A stretch of 64,000 bases of DNA, from the NCBI GenBank assembly GCA_936440205.1, contig OW387147.1:24825629-24889628 (forward strand), given 5' to 3'. A program made the translations under genes and the position numbers. The DNA is from Lepidonotus clava (taxonomy: Eukaryota > Annelida > Polychaeta > Phyllodocida > Polynoidae). Positions 12,079-22,740 of the stretch are shown in pieces. The notes under the pieces were generated by a model, which saw nothing but the letters and a program-made list of their open reading frames with translations, did not search any database and was not told where the DNA came from. Position 1 is the stretch's first letter. Each line of letters starts with the position of its first letter.

Positions 12079-13089
12079 CTATTTTTTGTCATTGCTTACA
12101 CGGACACAATCTTTTTTGCTGTGGCCTTTCTTCTCGCAAACTATACAAGCATGGTTGAGATTACATTTGCCATAGCATCCGTTGTCGGAGTTGAAACGGA
12201 AACATATTTTTTCGGAGTAGGATCTACCACTGCTTTGGTTTTGTTTACCTTTGTATCCCCCTCCAGATTTGCTACCGACACCAGCCTTGAACGTGTTGTC
12301 GAAGGAAAAAGATGACATTATCTCCTCCTGGTCAAAATTGCCAAATTCATCGTGTCCCAGCCTCCCAGCCCTTTCCCTTACTGAGATATCATATTGATTA
12401 AACGTGTCAAACGTGTACAATCGCTTAGAGGCTTTCTCTGTCAATAATTTTACATGTTTGACAGCGGGGAGTGGATCCTTTTTATCCAAAATTAACTTCT
12501 CGATAGTCTTCAAACCTACTAACAGAACCTCCTCCACATTCTTAGGCTTATCTCCGCTTTTGCAATACAATTTCTGTGCATATTTCTTTGTTTTACCTTT
12601 ATCTTTTGTAGGCGAAGAGGACCTATCGCTGGAGTGGCTCGATTCATCGCTTGACGACTCGGCGGCGAGGCTGGCCGGCTTGGGCGATGATTGCATCTTC
12701 CCCCTCTTCTTCGTCTTTGGCCTGGACTTTCTTGGAGATACTTCTATCCAGCCATCGCTGTCGTCGTCGGAATCGTCCTTTGGAGTTACCATGGCCGCCT
12801 CTTGCTTCTCAGCCAACCGGTTGACAGCGCCTACGAGTCTAGAGATGTTTTTCTCCATTACCCCCATCCTGTCGTTGAGAACTTGAGTCCCCGCAGCATT
12901 CGGAGGCGATTGGATCGCCGCCGGGAAATTGCCCGAAGGGCTCTTCCCCATCTCTATTCCACCACCATCATCGCCAGAGAGGCCATCCGACCCCCCTGTT
13001 GCAGTCTCTTCAAGGCGATTGCATCTCTTCCCCGTCGGGGCGACGTGCCTGGATTGACAATTTCTGCAAAAATTCTTCTTCTTCGACAT
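12079..13089 (-). CDS. Gag-like zinc-knuckle protein of the Ngaro element
   Basis: This is a 336-residue frame. The N-terminus carries a Cys/His cluster (CRNCQSRH followed by Cys at residue 23). The middle is long, low in complexity, and rich in Ser, Asp and Lys (roughly residues 100-170). A helical, charged segment follows. The C-terminus has a CCCH-like cluster and then a classical zinc knuckle CX2CX4HX4C (CIVC...GH...C, about residues 316-329) with a basic tail. Zinc knuckles of this kind bind nucleic acid in Gag proteins, so a role in packaging the element's RNA is likely by analogy. It is the first frame downstream of repeat A1 and ends about 230 bases before the RT frame. The antisense strand is also open in places, but those frames are shadows. 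Confidence 0.82.
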   Translation of the reverse strand: MSKKKNFCRNCQSRHVAPTGKRCNRLEETATGGSDGLSGDDGGGIEMGKSPSGNFPAAIQSPPNAAGTQVLNDRMGVMEKNISRLVGAVNRLAEKQEAAMVTPKDDSDDDSDGWIEVSPRKSRPKTKKRGKMQSSPKPASLAAESSSDESSHSSDRSSSPTKDKGKTKKYAQKLYCKSGDKPKNVEEVLLVGLKTIEKLILDKKDPLPAVKHVKLLTEKASKRLYTFDTFNQYDISVRERAGRLGHDEFGNFDQEEIMSSFSFDNTFKAGVGSKSGGGYKGKQNQSSGRSYSEKICFRFNSDNGCYGKCNLNHACIVCEKKGHSKKDCVRVSNDKK

Positions 13090-13182
13090 CTTGGTAGGTC
13101 TCCGTTAAATATTTTACGAAGAATAATCGATCTAAACCCCTTAAGATCGAAGAAATAATTCAAATAATCGCCTAACAATGGC

Positions 13183-13365
13183 TTTAAAATTCTGCAGCGA
13201 TGTTGAATCTCTGGTGGTTAGAATGAGAATGACCAACGGTCAAGCCCCGGCGATTTATATAGTCGAGGTACAACAATCTCCGTAGCGATGGAGACGGAGG
13301 GCGATGACGTCACGCCTACTCCGAAATAAATAAATTGCTTAGGTATCGCTACACAATTTAATATC
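13183..13365 (-). repeat. Ngaro split repeat A1 (5' terminus)
   Basis: This 183-base segment is the 5' terminal repeat of the element and is identical to 8604-8786. It contains a TGACGTCA palindrome (about 13304-13311) and lies about 95 bases upstream of the Gag-like start, so it probably holds the element's promoter. That role is inference. Confidence 0.9.
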
Positions 13366-14789
13366 GTTTTAGGATATCGTCCTTCTCCTTTGAGGACCAA
13401 TGACACAACTATCCAATGCTTTCGTTTTGCATAAATCATCTATTTCTGTAACAAATGGACTTCAATTATCCACTTATGACTTTTTGACTTCTTCGAATTT
13501 GCAGCTCTAACCAATGACTATATATCTTAAGCATTTACTTTGTCCAATATAAATTGTGTCCCATTCATACATGTAGGAATTAACACGGTGATGACAAATA
13601 TCCATATCCATGTGATTTTAAGTCAGGCTCTCTTATCGACTTTTGATAACAAGGAGGACGAAGTCAAGGGGCAAGGCAAGAAGCAATATAAAGCCACATT
13701 GCGGTTGCACCGTGCTAGCTACGCCCAACTCTGGGATGGAAAAAATAGACGAAGGGTTTTTGAAGAGGGCCATTAAATTCCGTAAACACCACACCAAAGA
13801 CGTCAATTTCACCTTAATGATCTTCATTTGAAGTGATAAGTGCTAATTGTTCATCGATTTTAGTGCCTCGCCGGGCCTTATCCTCTGTTTCAACGCTTGT
13901 TGCACAAATTACGTCTGCTCTATAAGTTTTGGCGCGAAACCCTTAGCTTCCTCATTAATTTCCATTCAATGTATTGCTTCTTTTAAGTAGTGTCCTTGCT
14001 TTTGTTAGGATATTTATCAGTTTGTATCAAACCTGTATTGTATTTTTGGCCAGACATGTGATAATGGTTGATACATGAATTTGGGTAACAAATGGATAGC
14101 TAGAAAGCTGTTTTAATTCTTTCTGTTAGGGTGATGATCTCTTGGGGCTTACTAAAATTTAATGACAGGGCCAAGCTATTGCGAAGACGTATCCCCTCTT
14201 CACGCCGCAAGTCCTCACATAATTATAAAGGGATTAGGTTGCTATTAAACTCAAATGGAGTCACCAGACAATATGACGTTGCGCCTGAGACTGTCGTCCG
14301 ATCGTTTAACAGTTTCTTAGCATCCAATTATACGTGGCCTTCCTGCTTTAAGTTATTGAGCTGATGAAAGATGACATTTTGGCTGTTCAATTTCAAACTT
14401 CTGGACTCATGTTTCTTCAGAGGCTTACATATTTAAGCTTGAAATGATCTGGTTCGGTTAAGTTCATCTATCTCGGATAACGTTAAATACGATTTTTTTC
14501 TAGACAAATTTATTATCCTGAGACAATTACAATTAGGCTCATAGCCTGTTTTCGTTGCAATCTCAGCATCACTTAAGTGGTAATTGAAACGCTTAAATAA
14601 GGCATTGCCTGCAGATATTTGATCTATTGCAATACTTATCTTCTTGTAATTACATTAGATAAAATTTATGTTTTCGTGTCTCTCTATCAAATCTATGTAT
14701 TGGATGATGGTAAGGTTTAAATCTTGAACAAATATAAAGAAGAAACAATTTGAGTTCAATGCGGCTAGAGTTTAGTCATACGGCTTTAG

Positions 14790-14990
14790 CCATTTGCAAG
14801 TTAGGCTTTGGACATTGCAAGGCTTTGGCTTAATATACAGCCTTGGCTTTGGACATAAGCAGCATTGCTTTTGGTCATTGTCAGCCTTGCAGTCTTTTCT
14901 TCGGACATGGACACACTTGAGTTGGTCATTGACAGCTTTTTGTCATTGGCAGTGCTGGTATTTGAAATTGGCAGCATTAAGCCTATATTC
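14790..14990. repeat. Degenerate short tandem array
   Basis: The words TTTGGACAT, TTGGTCATTG, CATTGGCAG and GGCTTTGGC recur at irregular spacing, as expected of an old tandem array with a unit of roughly 15-30 bases. Both strands stay open across it because the units are short, so the open frames here are not evidence of coding. Confidence 0.45.
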
Positions 14991-17900
14991 AACATATCAA
15001 TTTTGCTGTCAATTTTCAAATTCAGCACTGAGAATAAAGGTTAACTTATAGACATTTTACATATCACATAGAAAGATTTTACACTTCCTTATAGAATGGT
15101 ATATGGAATGTATGGTGCATATTCTCAGAGAACAAATACAATATTTCCAGCGTCAAAATCGTTATTTGCAATGTAAACTGCAGCTCACAACACGGAGAAA
15201 AGAAGTGATAGACATCTATACCTGATACTTTGTTGCCCAGGATAAGATGTTTTGACGAAAGTTGGCGAGCGATTTACATGCCACCTTCTAGTTGTGGCTA
15301 TGCTGTGAGTAGCTCATACATACCACTCCGATCAAATGAGGCTAATAACTGTCGCTCCCAGACCTCAAATGTGTGGGCCCAGAGGTCAAGCCGGCCCCAC
15401 CTCCTGGGTCCACGCTCACACATTCATGTGGCCAACTGAGAAAGGAAAACTAAAGAAGGGAGAAAAGAAAAGTAGAAACTAATTTCAAAATAGAAAACTC
15501 CGAGGCGGTCGGAAAGAACAGTTGTAGAAAGGGTTTAAGAGTAGATGAGATTAAGATGAAGTGCTACTCGTTTTGTATCACAGAGACAGATCCTGTATTG
15601 TCTGTATGCTTATAAATTGTGAAATTGATGTATGTATGTTACATCTTATCAAAGGGAATTACAACTGTATTGCTTGGTAATTATTGCACATTGTTGTATT
15701 GGATTAGAAGTTCTTGAGATGAATATGAAAAAGTAAAAATGATTTGTAAATAGGTATTTAATCTAACTATGGGTACATGGGAGTAGCCCTGACCCTCACC
15801 TAGCACAGTTAATATCAAGTGAACTTCCTTGGTCTTAGGAGTTATTTAAAAGACATTGCTGTGGCAACATTAAAATTGTTATTGAAAGTGTATATATGAT
15901 ACATATTACTAAGATTAAAAGAAACAAAATATGATTAAAGGATGTTAAGATTCATTCATATTCAAAATACTGTCAATTCAAATAATGATATTCCTGCCAC
16001 ATATGATATAGGAAATATTCACCAATGCAAACTACGCCTGCAATAACTCCCAGTATTATAGCAGCCATGCTTGCCTTCAGATAGATGTCTGAGACAGTGC
16101 CCAACATGTCATTTTAGGAGACAAGGCTTCTTGAGCCTCTCTCAGGGCAGGATTAGAATCTGACACATCTTGTATTATTCCTTGCCCTCAGCCATACTGT
16201 TGTGAAGTCTTTCGTTTCAGTCAGATCCTGAAGCCACAACCATATTGGTGTCAGCCTACCGCTGCCAACCACAGAGGTGTCTTTGGTGGGGCTGTCACTT
16301 AGGCTTATTGTCAGGCCTAATATCATTAATCATAGGCCCTATGGCCTGCTGGTATCAACTTTCTTCTTCATAATTATGCAATTTAGGGAGAGTATCTCAG
16401 CTTTCCCACTTCGTTAACACTCAAAATACATGCATATTATGCCGTTATAACCTTAAGACATAGCTACATTTTACCTTTGATGGACAAGGTAATAAGTGTT
16501 ATCTAGGATCTAAAGATCAATGAACAATTCGGTCAATTCTCTCTCCAATAATATCTTTGTATTTCAACCACATCAAACACCGACGTATTTTGGTAAAACT
16601 ATCATTGCAAGTTCAGGGACAAAAATCCCATATGATGGGATATATTCATCACAAAGACAACAGCAGGAGGTTATCTTTCTTGGTTTTGTGCCAAAAGAGT
16701 AATTATGAATTGAGGACCACACTCGATGTGACTTGAACAATGAAATTATGGATCAACAAATCAGTTTCTCCAATGACTAAACCAATTAAATCCATTCAGA
16801 TTGCCGAGTTAAATCAGTCTGTCTGTTCTTGTATTACAGTTCTGTTTACATCGTTTTTCGCAATCATTTTGACCAACTTACAACAAAAAAGAGAAAGAAA
16901 TATGATGCAGACAACGGAAGTGCTTCCTTTTCATAAACAAAAACCACCCAGAAAATATAAACCATTAACATTATAATGCATTGACAGCAAAGTTCTGGCT
17001 TTCAACTAATCATAAAGAAGACTCTCCTCTGACTCTCTAAAAAAACTCCCAAACTTAAGAAACGTTCCATCCAGAGTCCAATTAATGACCATCATTGGCT
17101 TATTTGAAACTTCTTTAGAATCTGTAATACAAAAAGCCGCCGTCTTCTTACCTAGTTTTTATCCAAATCTTTAACTCGTGTTAACCCACTTATTCCCATA
17201 ATTTCAATATGCATTAAAGTCTTTACATTATACTACATGAAAGATTGTTAAAAATGATTGTTCATCATAGTTATAAGCTTTCAAAATTATACATTATTTG
17301 GGAAAGTAAAAATAGCTGTGCAATGCAATAATTATTACAACCAAATTGGAGAAACTATTCTTAGAAATACTTTCCCCTTAAGTACCGTGTTCAATTGGTC
17401 TTTAAATGCCAACTAAAATTTAAAAAAAGGTCTAGGGTTCAGATGGATGTTTGTTTTGGTCACGTGACCCCATTAAGACCTGTCACTCTGATCTGTGTGG
17501 CTGCCCAGTTAATCAGGGGTTAAAAGCCTGGGCACATGAACTAGGATTATTGGGATTTGCGATCTTTCAACAGGGAAATGGCTGGGATAATTTGAAACCA
17601 TTTGTCATTTTTGATTCATAAGTTCCGTCCGGATTGTCAATGAAAATCAACAGAGGCATCGCTCACTGTAGTACATCTTTGCCATTTTGCATGTCAATGA
17701 AAGTTTGTTTAGCATTATCTGACCCTTTTTATTTGACGTCGATTGAAAGGAATAGGATTATACGTGGCACAGTCTTGTTTCTTCTGTTTATCATTTCATA
17801 AACAAGATGTTTTAAACAGTACAACCAAATTATATAAATGTCCTTCATCTCAGGGTAGAATTGAGAGATGCTGGAGGTTGTGTTTGCTAAATTTGAAAGA

Positions 17901-18002
17901 AGGGGCCTGTTTTAGAAAAATTTAATCCGAGAAAAGAACCATATGAATCAGCATGTCATATTTAAGAAATTTCCTAGGCGTTGGTACCACTTGTTGGCAT
18001 TG

Positions 18003-18033
18003 GCACTGCATGGGTTTGAGTCCCATGCAGTGC
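18003..18033. other. Perfect 12-bp hairpin with 7-base loop
   Basis: GCACTGCATGGG (18003-18014) pairs perfectly with CCCATGCAGTGC (18022-18033) around the loop TTTGAGT. The 3' side of the stem and loop also reads GGTTTGAGTCC (18013-18023), which fits the B box of RNA polymerase III promoters, so it could be part of a tRNA-derived SINE. No convincing A box was found at the right distance and no tRNA cloverleaf can be drawn. Confidence 0.4.
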
Positions 18034-18676
18034 AGCATGAAAAAAGGACATTTGGATGCCCCTGCATGGAATTGTGCCCAAATGGTCCACAGGACTGCAG
18101 TGGAAAAACATTTGATAAAGTGAATTCAGCCTGTATAAAAATCCAATTAAAAAAATCAAAAGAATCTGAGGATTCCAGCTTATAGTCTAATTATTCATAG
18201 ATTCTGATGTTGGGGTCAGCAATAGAGTCAGTTACGTTGCATAAAACACATACCATGAAGAATTGAGTTGAATTGGTTTGAGTTTGGAGGAATCCAGCCT
18301 GATAACATTAACACAAACAGGCAAAACAAGGCGCAACCCAGGCAAGCAGTGACATAACATGCATGTTCTGGAACCGTTCCTTTTTGGTTAGTCTGTAACC
18401 TGCTCAATTTTCATGTAACAGTTTCATTATTTTGGGTAAAGTTGAGACTTACCAAAAAAGAATGTTATAATAACGTTATGTTTTAGCGAAGTTGAGACCT
18501 TACTGTCAACTAAGAATGTTATATGTTATTATAATGTGAAAGAACATCACAAGAATATCACAATAACATCACAGTGCGATGTCACACTGTTAGGTTTTAA
18601 AGATGTTTTTTGGTGCCATCAAAATAACGTAACAAGAACAAAAGCAGAACTAAACAGAATGTTATAATAACGTTAA

Positions 18677-19383
18677 GGATAGACAACAGGTGACAAGGGG
18701 TGATTTGCCATGGTCGCAGTACTACTCTCATTACTCTGGTAACCCAAATCTGTCATATAAACGTTATATATCTTTAAAAAAGACAATTCAATACCCCATT
18801 TGCTGATATAAACTACATAAATATGTGAGGCTTGGTACCCAAGTTGTGATCCAGTGAATTTAAAAATGTGATTTTTCACTACTATTTTTTGAACAAGGAT
18901 ATCTTCCTTAATATTGTATGTAGAAACTTGAAAATTTGAATACATGTAGATAAGGACCATTTAGAGGGAAGCGTGTCTCATTTTCTTGAAATGTTTCTTA
19001 GTTTGAGTTTTATGAAATCTAGAAAATTTATTTTTGAAAATTCACAAAAAGTTTCCCGTTTTTTGCAATAAAATTAAAACTAAGACCTAAATCAAAAATC
19101 TGAGACACTCTTCCCTGCAAAGGAACCTTAACATGAGCCATGCAAAGTTTGAATTCTGTCAGTTAAGTATTAAAGAAGATATCCATGTTCAAAAAATAAA
19201 AGTTCCAAAATTAGCTTTTAATTCATTAGACTAAAGATAAAAAGCTGTCTATGACTTTACTTAAATCATTAGATAGGGAAAATTATTACCTTTCATTTGA
19301 CATATAACATGATACTGTACTACCTTTATCAAGGGAATGAGAGAAGATACCGCAAATAACGCCCTGCCTACCGTTGTCTATCC
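18677..19383. mobile_element. Palindromic TTAA-flanked MITE (family 1)
   Basis: The terminal inverted repeats GGATAGACAAC...GTTGTCTATCC are flanked on both sides by TTAA (18673-18676 and 19384-19387). The interior is also an imperfect inverted repeat: the words around 18880-18910 and 19155-19190 pair (AAGGATATCTTCC versus AGAAGATATCC), as do AGGGAAGCGTGTCTCA near 18965 and TGAGACACTCTTCCCT near 19101. The centre is near 19030. At about 707 bp, with no coding capacity and full-length fold-back potential, it is a non-autonomous DNA transposon. TTAA flanks are typical of piggyBac-type insertion, although these tips do not start with the usual CCC. Just upstream, AGAATGTTATAATAACGTTA occurs twice, near 18464 and 18657. 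Confidence 0.75.
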
Positions 19384-19387
19384 TTAA

Positions 19388-22300
19388 CATCATATTCTTG
19401 CTTGGGAAGAGCCCCGGTTATTTATGGCAGTCCCGACAATATTTCTAACACTCTATATTTGTATCTACATTATATTCAATCCGAATAGTATCATACAGGC
19501 TGCGTAAACTTAACCGTAACAGGAATTACCAAACTGTGTAAACCGAGCTAAAAAATTGCCCAGACCGCACCCTCGCAAACTAAACTCACGTCGCTGTTAG
19601 TACGTGAAATGCCAAGAAGCAATGCACACGTACCTTCCTACCCTTTCCCTGTCTTTAAGATAACTCTCTCCCCCCTGTAGGTACTGACAGGCACGCTTCA
19701 GGGTCTCGGGTGACTCCTGTTGACGGTGAACTCACTTGAGAAGCTCACAGGAGCAGCTCACCCGAGCAGCTCACCCGAGCAGCTCACTACTTTAATTGCT
19801 CAGAGTCTGAAGGGCATAAGAAGTGGGTTGATGAGCCAACACGAGCCGAACAAACCCAACACCTCTCCCTTCAGGTCTGGAACTTTATACTCAGAGGAAC
19901 TGCTGGGTATAGAGTTACAAAGCCCAATACCTCTCCCTCCATGTCTGAACCTTATACTCAGAGCAACAGCGAGGTATAGAGTTACAAAGGGTGTTTCAGC
20001 AATACGCCAATGCTGGTTCAGATTTCAAGACGGATCAGTATTTGTGTGTTCTTTTAGGAGTTTTGTGTTCTCGGTGATCCTATCTTCTGTATCAAGCTCG
20101 GGTTTGATATAGTGTCTTATCAGTAACAGGACTACATTTATGATATCAACATGAGATATTATCAGGATTTGTAATTGTACGTCAATCCACCAGATAGGAT
20201 CATCCTTATTTCTTGTGTTCCCTTGACATTATCTTTCGGTTGATATTTGTGTACGGTAGTTTACTTTTGCTGAAATACCCTACTCTATCCAGCGACTTTT
20301 ACTATTTCCCTAATGCATCTTCAGGCAACCAAAAACCGCAAACCACAAATAGATGACATAAGATGGCTTACCATTATACGATGAGGTAAGGATAAGGTGC
20401 GTATTTAAACAAAACCCAGCTTTAACAGTACCGTTCAAGGGCTGTCAACTACGAGCAAACACGTTTGTTATGTAAAAGCAATAGGCTTACAGGGACATGG
20501 TTCATCAGCTGTTCATAGGTCAACCTTGCCTTAATCACAACTTACTACAGAAAGATCCAGGGAAGAGACGGAAGACGTATTATCAATGAAAGAATAATTA
20601 AGATAATTAGAAAGTAATGCTAAGGAGTTTGTTTATTTATTTGTATAACAGAATTATTGCTGCTCTTAGCATTTGGGCTGAGTCAGCAAGGTATAGGTAT
20701 GTCTGGTAGATCCTAATGAAAACAACGTGGGATATGTCACCATTTTGATAACCACCATAGATGTGTAACAGTAAATTATATGGAAAGCAAAGGAACCCTT
20801 GCTTTATTCAATAAAATATGGAACTCCTTTTCGATTGTACAGTTTCATACAAGGGCCGATATGGGGGAAGTAATTAAAAAGAAGAGAATACGTAATACTA
20901 TGCTATACTCATAAGAAGTTTGTTTGTTTTTACAAAGTATTTATTGCTGATTCTGATTAGCTTTATTGCTGTATCAGCAGTATTATTACACTACTGTTAT
21001 TAGAACTACTGCAAGTCATAGCCCAGGGAGATGTTTCCAAACATAGTATTTGATACTCAGTCGGGGGTCATTGGGGGATAACCTTATAGCACAAGGAGGT
21101 AAGCAATTGACCTCTTAAATCTGACACCAATTTCTATTCTACTCCTGCGTCATTAGTTAATTGTCCTAATTACATACTCAACGGGATTATCTGACAATCT
21201 GAACCCCCTCCGGCTATACATTCATAAACAAGGCACTGAATGATTAAAGAAAACACAACAAAAACAACAAAAATGCAACTGACCTTTGCTTTTAGGAACA
21301 CAGACACTCCCATAGAATGCCCCAATATGAGTTTTCCCAATTACTTTACCAGTAAGGCTAATCTTAGTTTAGCAATAATCCAGTTTTTTCCAGGGACATC
21401 ATTTTATTGCTGGAGGGAATAGGCACTTCCAGGTGACAGATTGTTCTCTTTGGATTAGTTGTTTTTCATTCTCGGCTGGGGTTGATCCAACAGCCTGGAC
21501 CCACCCATGAAGACTTCAACCATATCTCCGGGAGATGCAATGCCAATCTTTCTTTGCCCAAGGCTTAAGACCGATTTCTTGTATCCGAATTACAACTGAG
21601 GTCCACAAGAATAATCACGTCACCCCCCTGGGGAATCTTTTTCTGTATTTCCGTAGGATTATTTATGATATTTGGGCCGATTTTATTAAGATTAGTGTGG
21701 TGATACCTGTTTTTCGCATTGGTCATGCTTGACAATAAATAATGGTAAAGCAAGATAGGAAAGGATTATTTTATTGTAGGGGGTCTGGTGGAATCAATTG
21801 TAAACAAGGATAAATCTTGATTAAGTCACATATATGATACAAAATTAATAAGAGGCACTGCCTTGTGACAGTCAGCAAACGGGTCAATAAAATGCTGGAA
21901 CATAACAGCATGAACAGCAACAGAGTCTAACTTTGAACTATTATGGAAATGTAACGAAAGGAAATTGCCAAAACCGCTAAAAAATGTTATGAGAAATTTG
22001 ACAGACAGAAGAATTCTCCGCCATACAAAATACATCCACAGAATCTGTATCACCATAGTGAAAGATGAATAGCCATCAGTATTATTTTTTCCAAGATTAA
22101 TCCGGACCAGCAATCGACATCGAGGCTTTCTAAAAGAAAAAAAACATGATAACGGGACAAAACAAATTTCTATTTGAAAAGATAATACCAATAGACGAAG
22201 AAATGATAATAATGAACCACTTTGGATGTTTAATTTCAATCGGACAGAGGTTTATCTAATGCATGATTGATATGGATAAACACATTGTGATAACCTATAC

Positions 22301-22578
22301 GTATTATATAGAGCCATCTTGATAGTCTCGACGAAGTCCGATATAAGCAAAAGCATTCTTGGCTTGTTTACAAAAATATAATTTTCACTAAATCCATTTC
22401 GTTCTTGGGTTTAGAACGGGTACACCTATTTCAAGGGGAATTTGTTTACTTCAATTTGTTTGATTAACTAAAGTGAGTTTCGCTAGAAGTTGGACTTGTG
22501 CGTTTTTTGTTAAAAAAGTTGATTAATTGTTTCGAAGCCTGATGAGATAGGATGCACCGGAGGTTCACTATAGTTTTA
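19388..22578. other. Gene-free stretch with short tandem duplications
   Basis: No supported gene. At about 19745-19788 GAGCAGCTCACCC is repeated three times. At 19855-19988 a unit of about 66 bp is present twice. Near 20676-20688 the sequence GCTGAGTCAGCA is one base short of the palindromic Maf recognition element. The two stretches near 20620-20690 and 20920-20990 resemble each other weakly. At 21.84-22.24 kb a 137-residue minus-strand frame is open but has no recognisable domain and an unlikely composition. Confidence 0.5.
19855..19988. repeat. Two-copy tandem duplication, unit about 66 bp
   Basis: Copy 1 (19855-19922) and copy 2 (19923-19988) share ACCTCTCCCT, TTATACTCAGAG and GGTATAGAGTTACAAAG in the same order, with scattered differences. 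The plus-strand frame running through it (19720-20112) owes part of its length to this repeat and is not supported as a gene. Confidence 0.7.
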
Positions 22579-22740
22579 AGAGAACCCTGTTAGAGAGAAC
22601 CCTGTTAGAGAGAACCCTGTTAGAGAGAACCCTGTTAGAGAGAACCCTTTTAGAGAGAACCCTGTTAGAGTGAACCCTGTTAGAGAGAACCCTGTTAGAG
22701 AGAACCCTGTTAGAGAGAACCCTGTTAGAGAGAACCCTAC
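22579..22740. repeat. 15-bp minisatellite, about 11 copies
   Basis: The unit AGAGAACCCTGTTAG is repeated head to tail about 11 times with very few differences. Because 15 is divisible by three, a repetitive pentapeptide frame (RVLSN) stays open on the minus strand. This is an artefact of the repeat. Confidence 0.95.

Larger units (their letters stand above)
8487..13369 (-). mobile_element. Ngaro-type tyrosine-recombinase retrotransposon, looks whole
   Basis: This is an element of about 4.88 kb read on the minus strand. Its order is repeat A1 (13365-13183), Gag-like frame, RT-RNase H frame, tyrosine recombinase frame overlapping the RT frame, then repeats B1 (8880-8788), A2 (8786-8604) and B2 (8580-8488). 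The A1...B1-A2-B2 split direct repeat layout is the hallmark of the Ngaro/PAT branch of DIRS-like elements. Having the recombinase last and no visible methyltransferase favours Ngaro. A1 and A2 are identical over 183 bases, and B1 and B2 differ at one of 93, so insertion is recent. All three main frames are open, so the element looks whole. No target-site duplication is apparent, as expected for recombinase-mediated integration. Related families move through a circular DNA intermediate. Confidence 0.92.
13370..18676. other. Gene-free stretch with a degenerate array
   Basis: No supported gene. At 13.54-13.83 kb short frames are open on both strands, with no recognisable domain. At about 14790-14990 there is a degenerate array whose repeated theme is TTGGNCATTGNCAGC. 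At 15.23-15.44 kb there is a GC-richer patch. At 17.44-17.72 kb there is a complex segment with a palindromic E-box GGTCACGTGACC (about 17458-17469), which might be regulatory. At 18003-18033 lies a perfect 12-bp hairpin listed separately. Confidence 0.5.

Noticed and set aside
12404-12886. 160-residue plus-strand frame inside the Ngaro element
   Set aside because: It is antisense to the Gag-like frame with its zinc knuckles; the plus-strand peptide has no recognisable domain.
12691-13158. 155-residue plus-strand frame
   Set aside because: Antisense shadow of the Gag-like frame, open because of that frame's codon composition.
21826-22239. 137-residue minus-strand frame
   Set aside because: Composition rich in Phe, Leu and Ser without any domain or clear membrane topology; typical of chance frames in AT-rich DNA.
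22579-22740. CRISPR-like array
   Set aside because: Repeats are contiguous with no spacers, and the window is eukaryotic.
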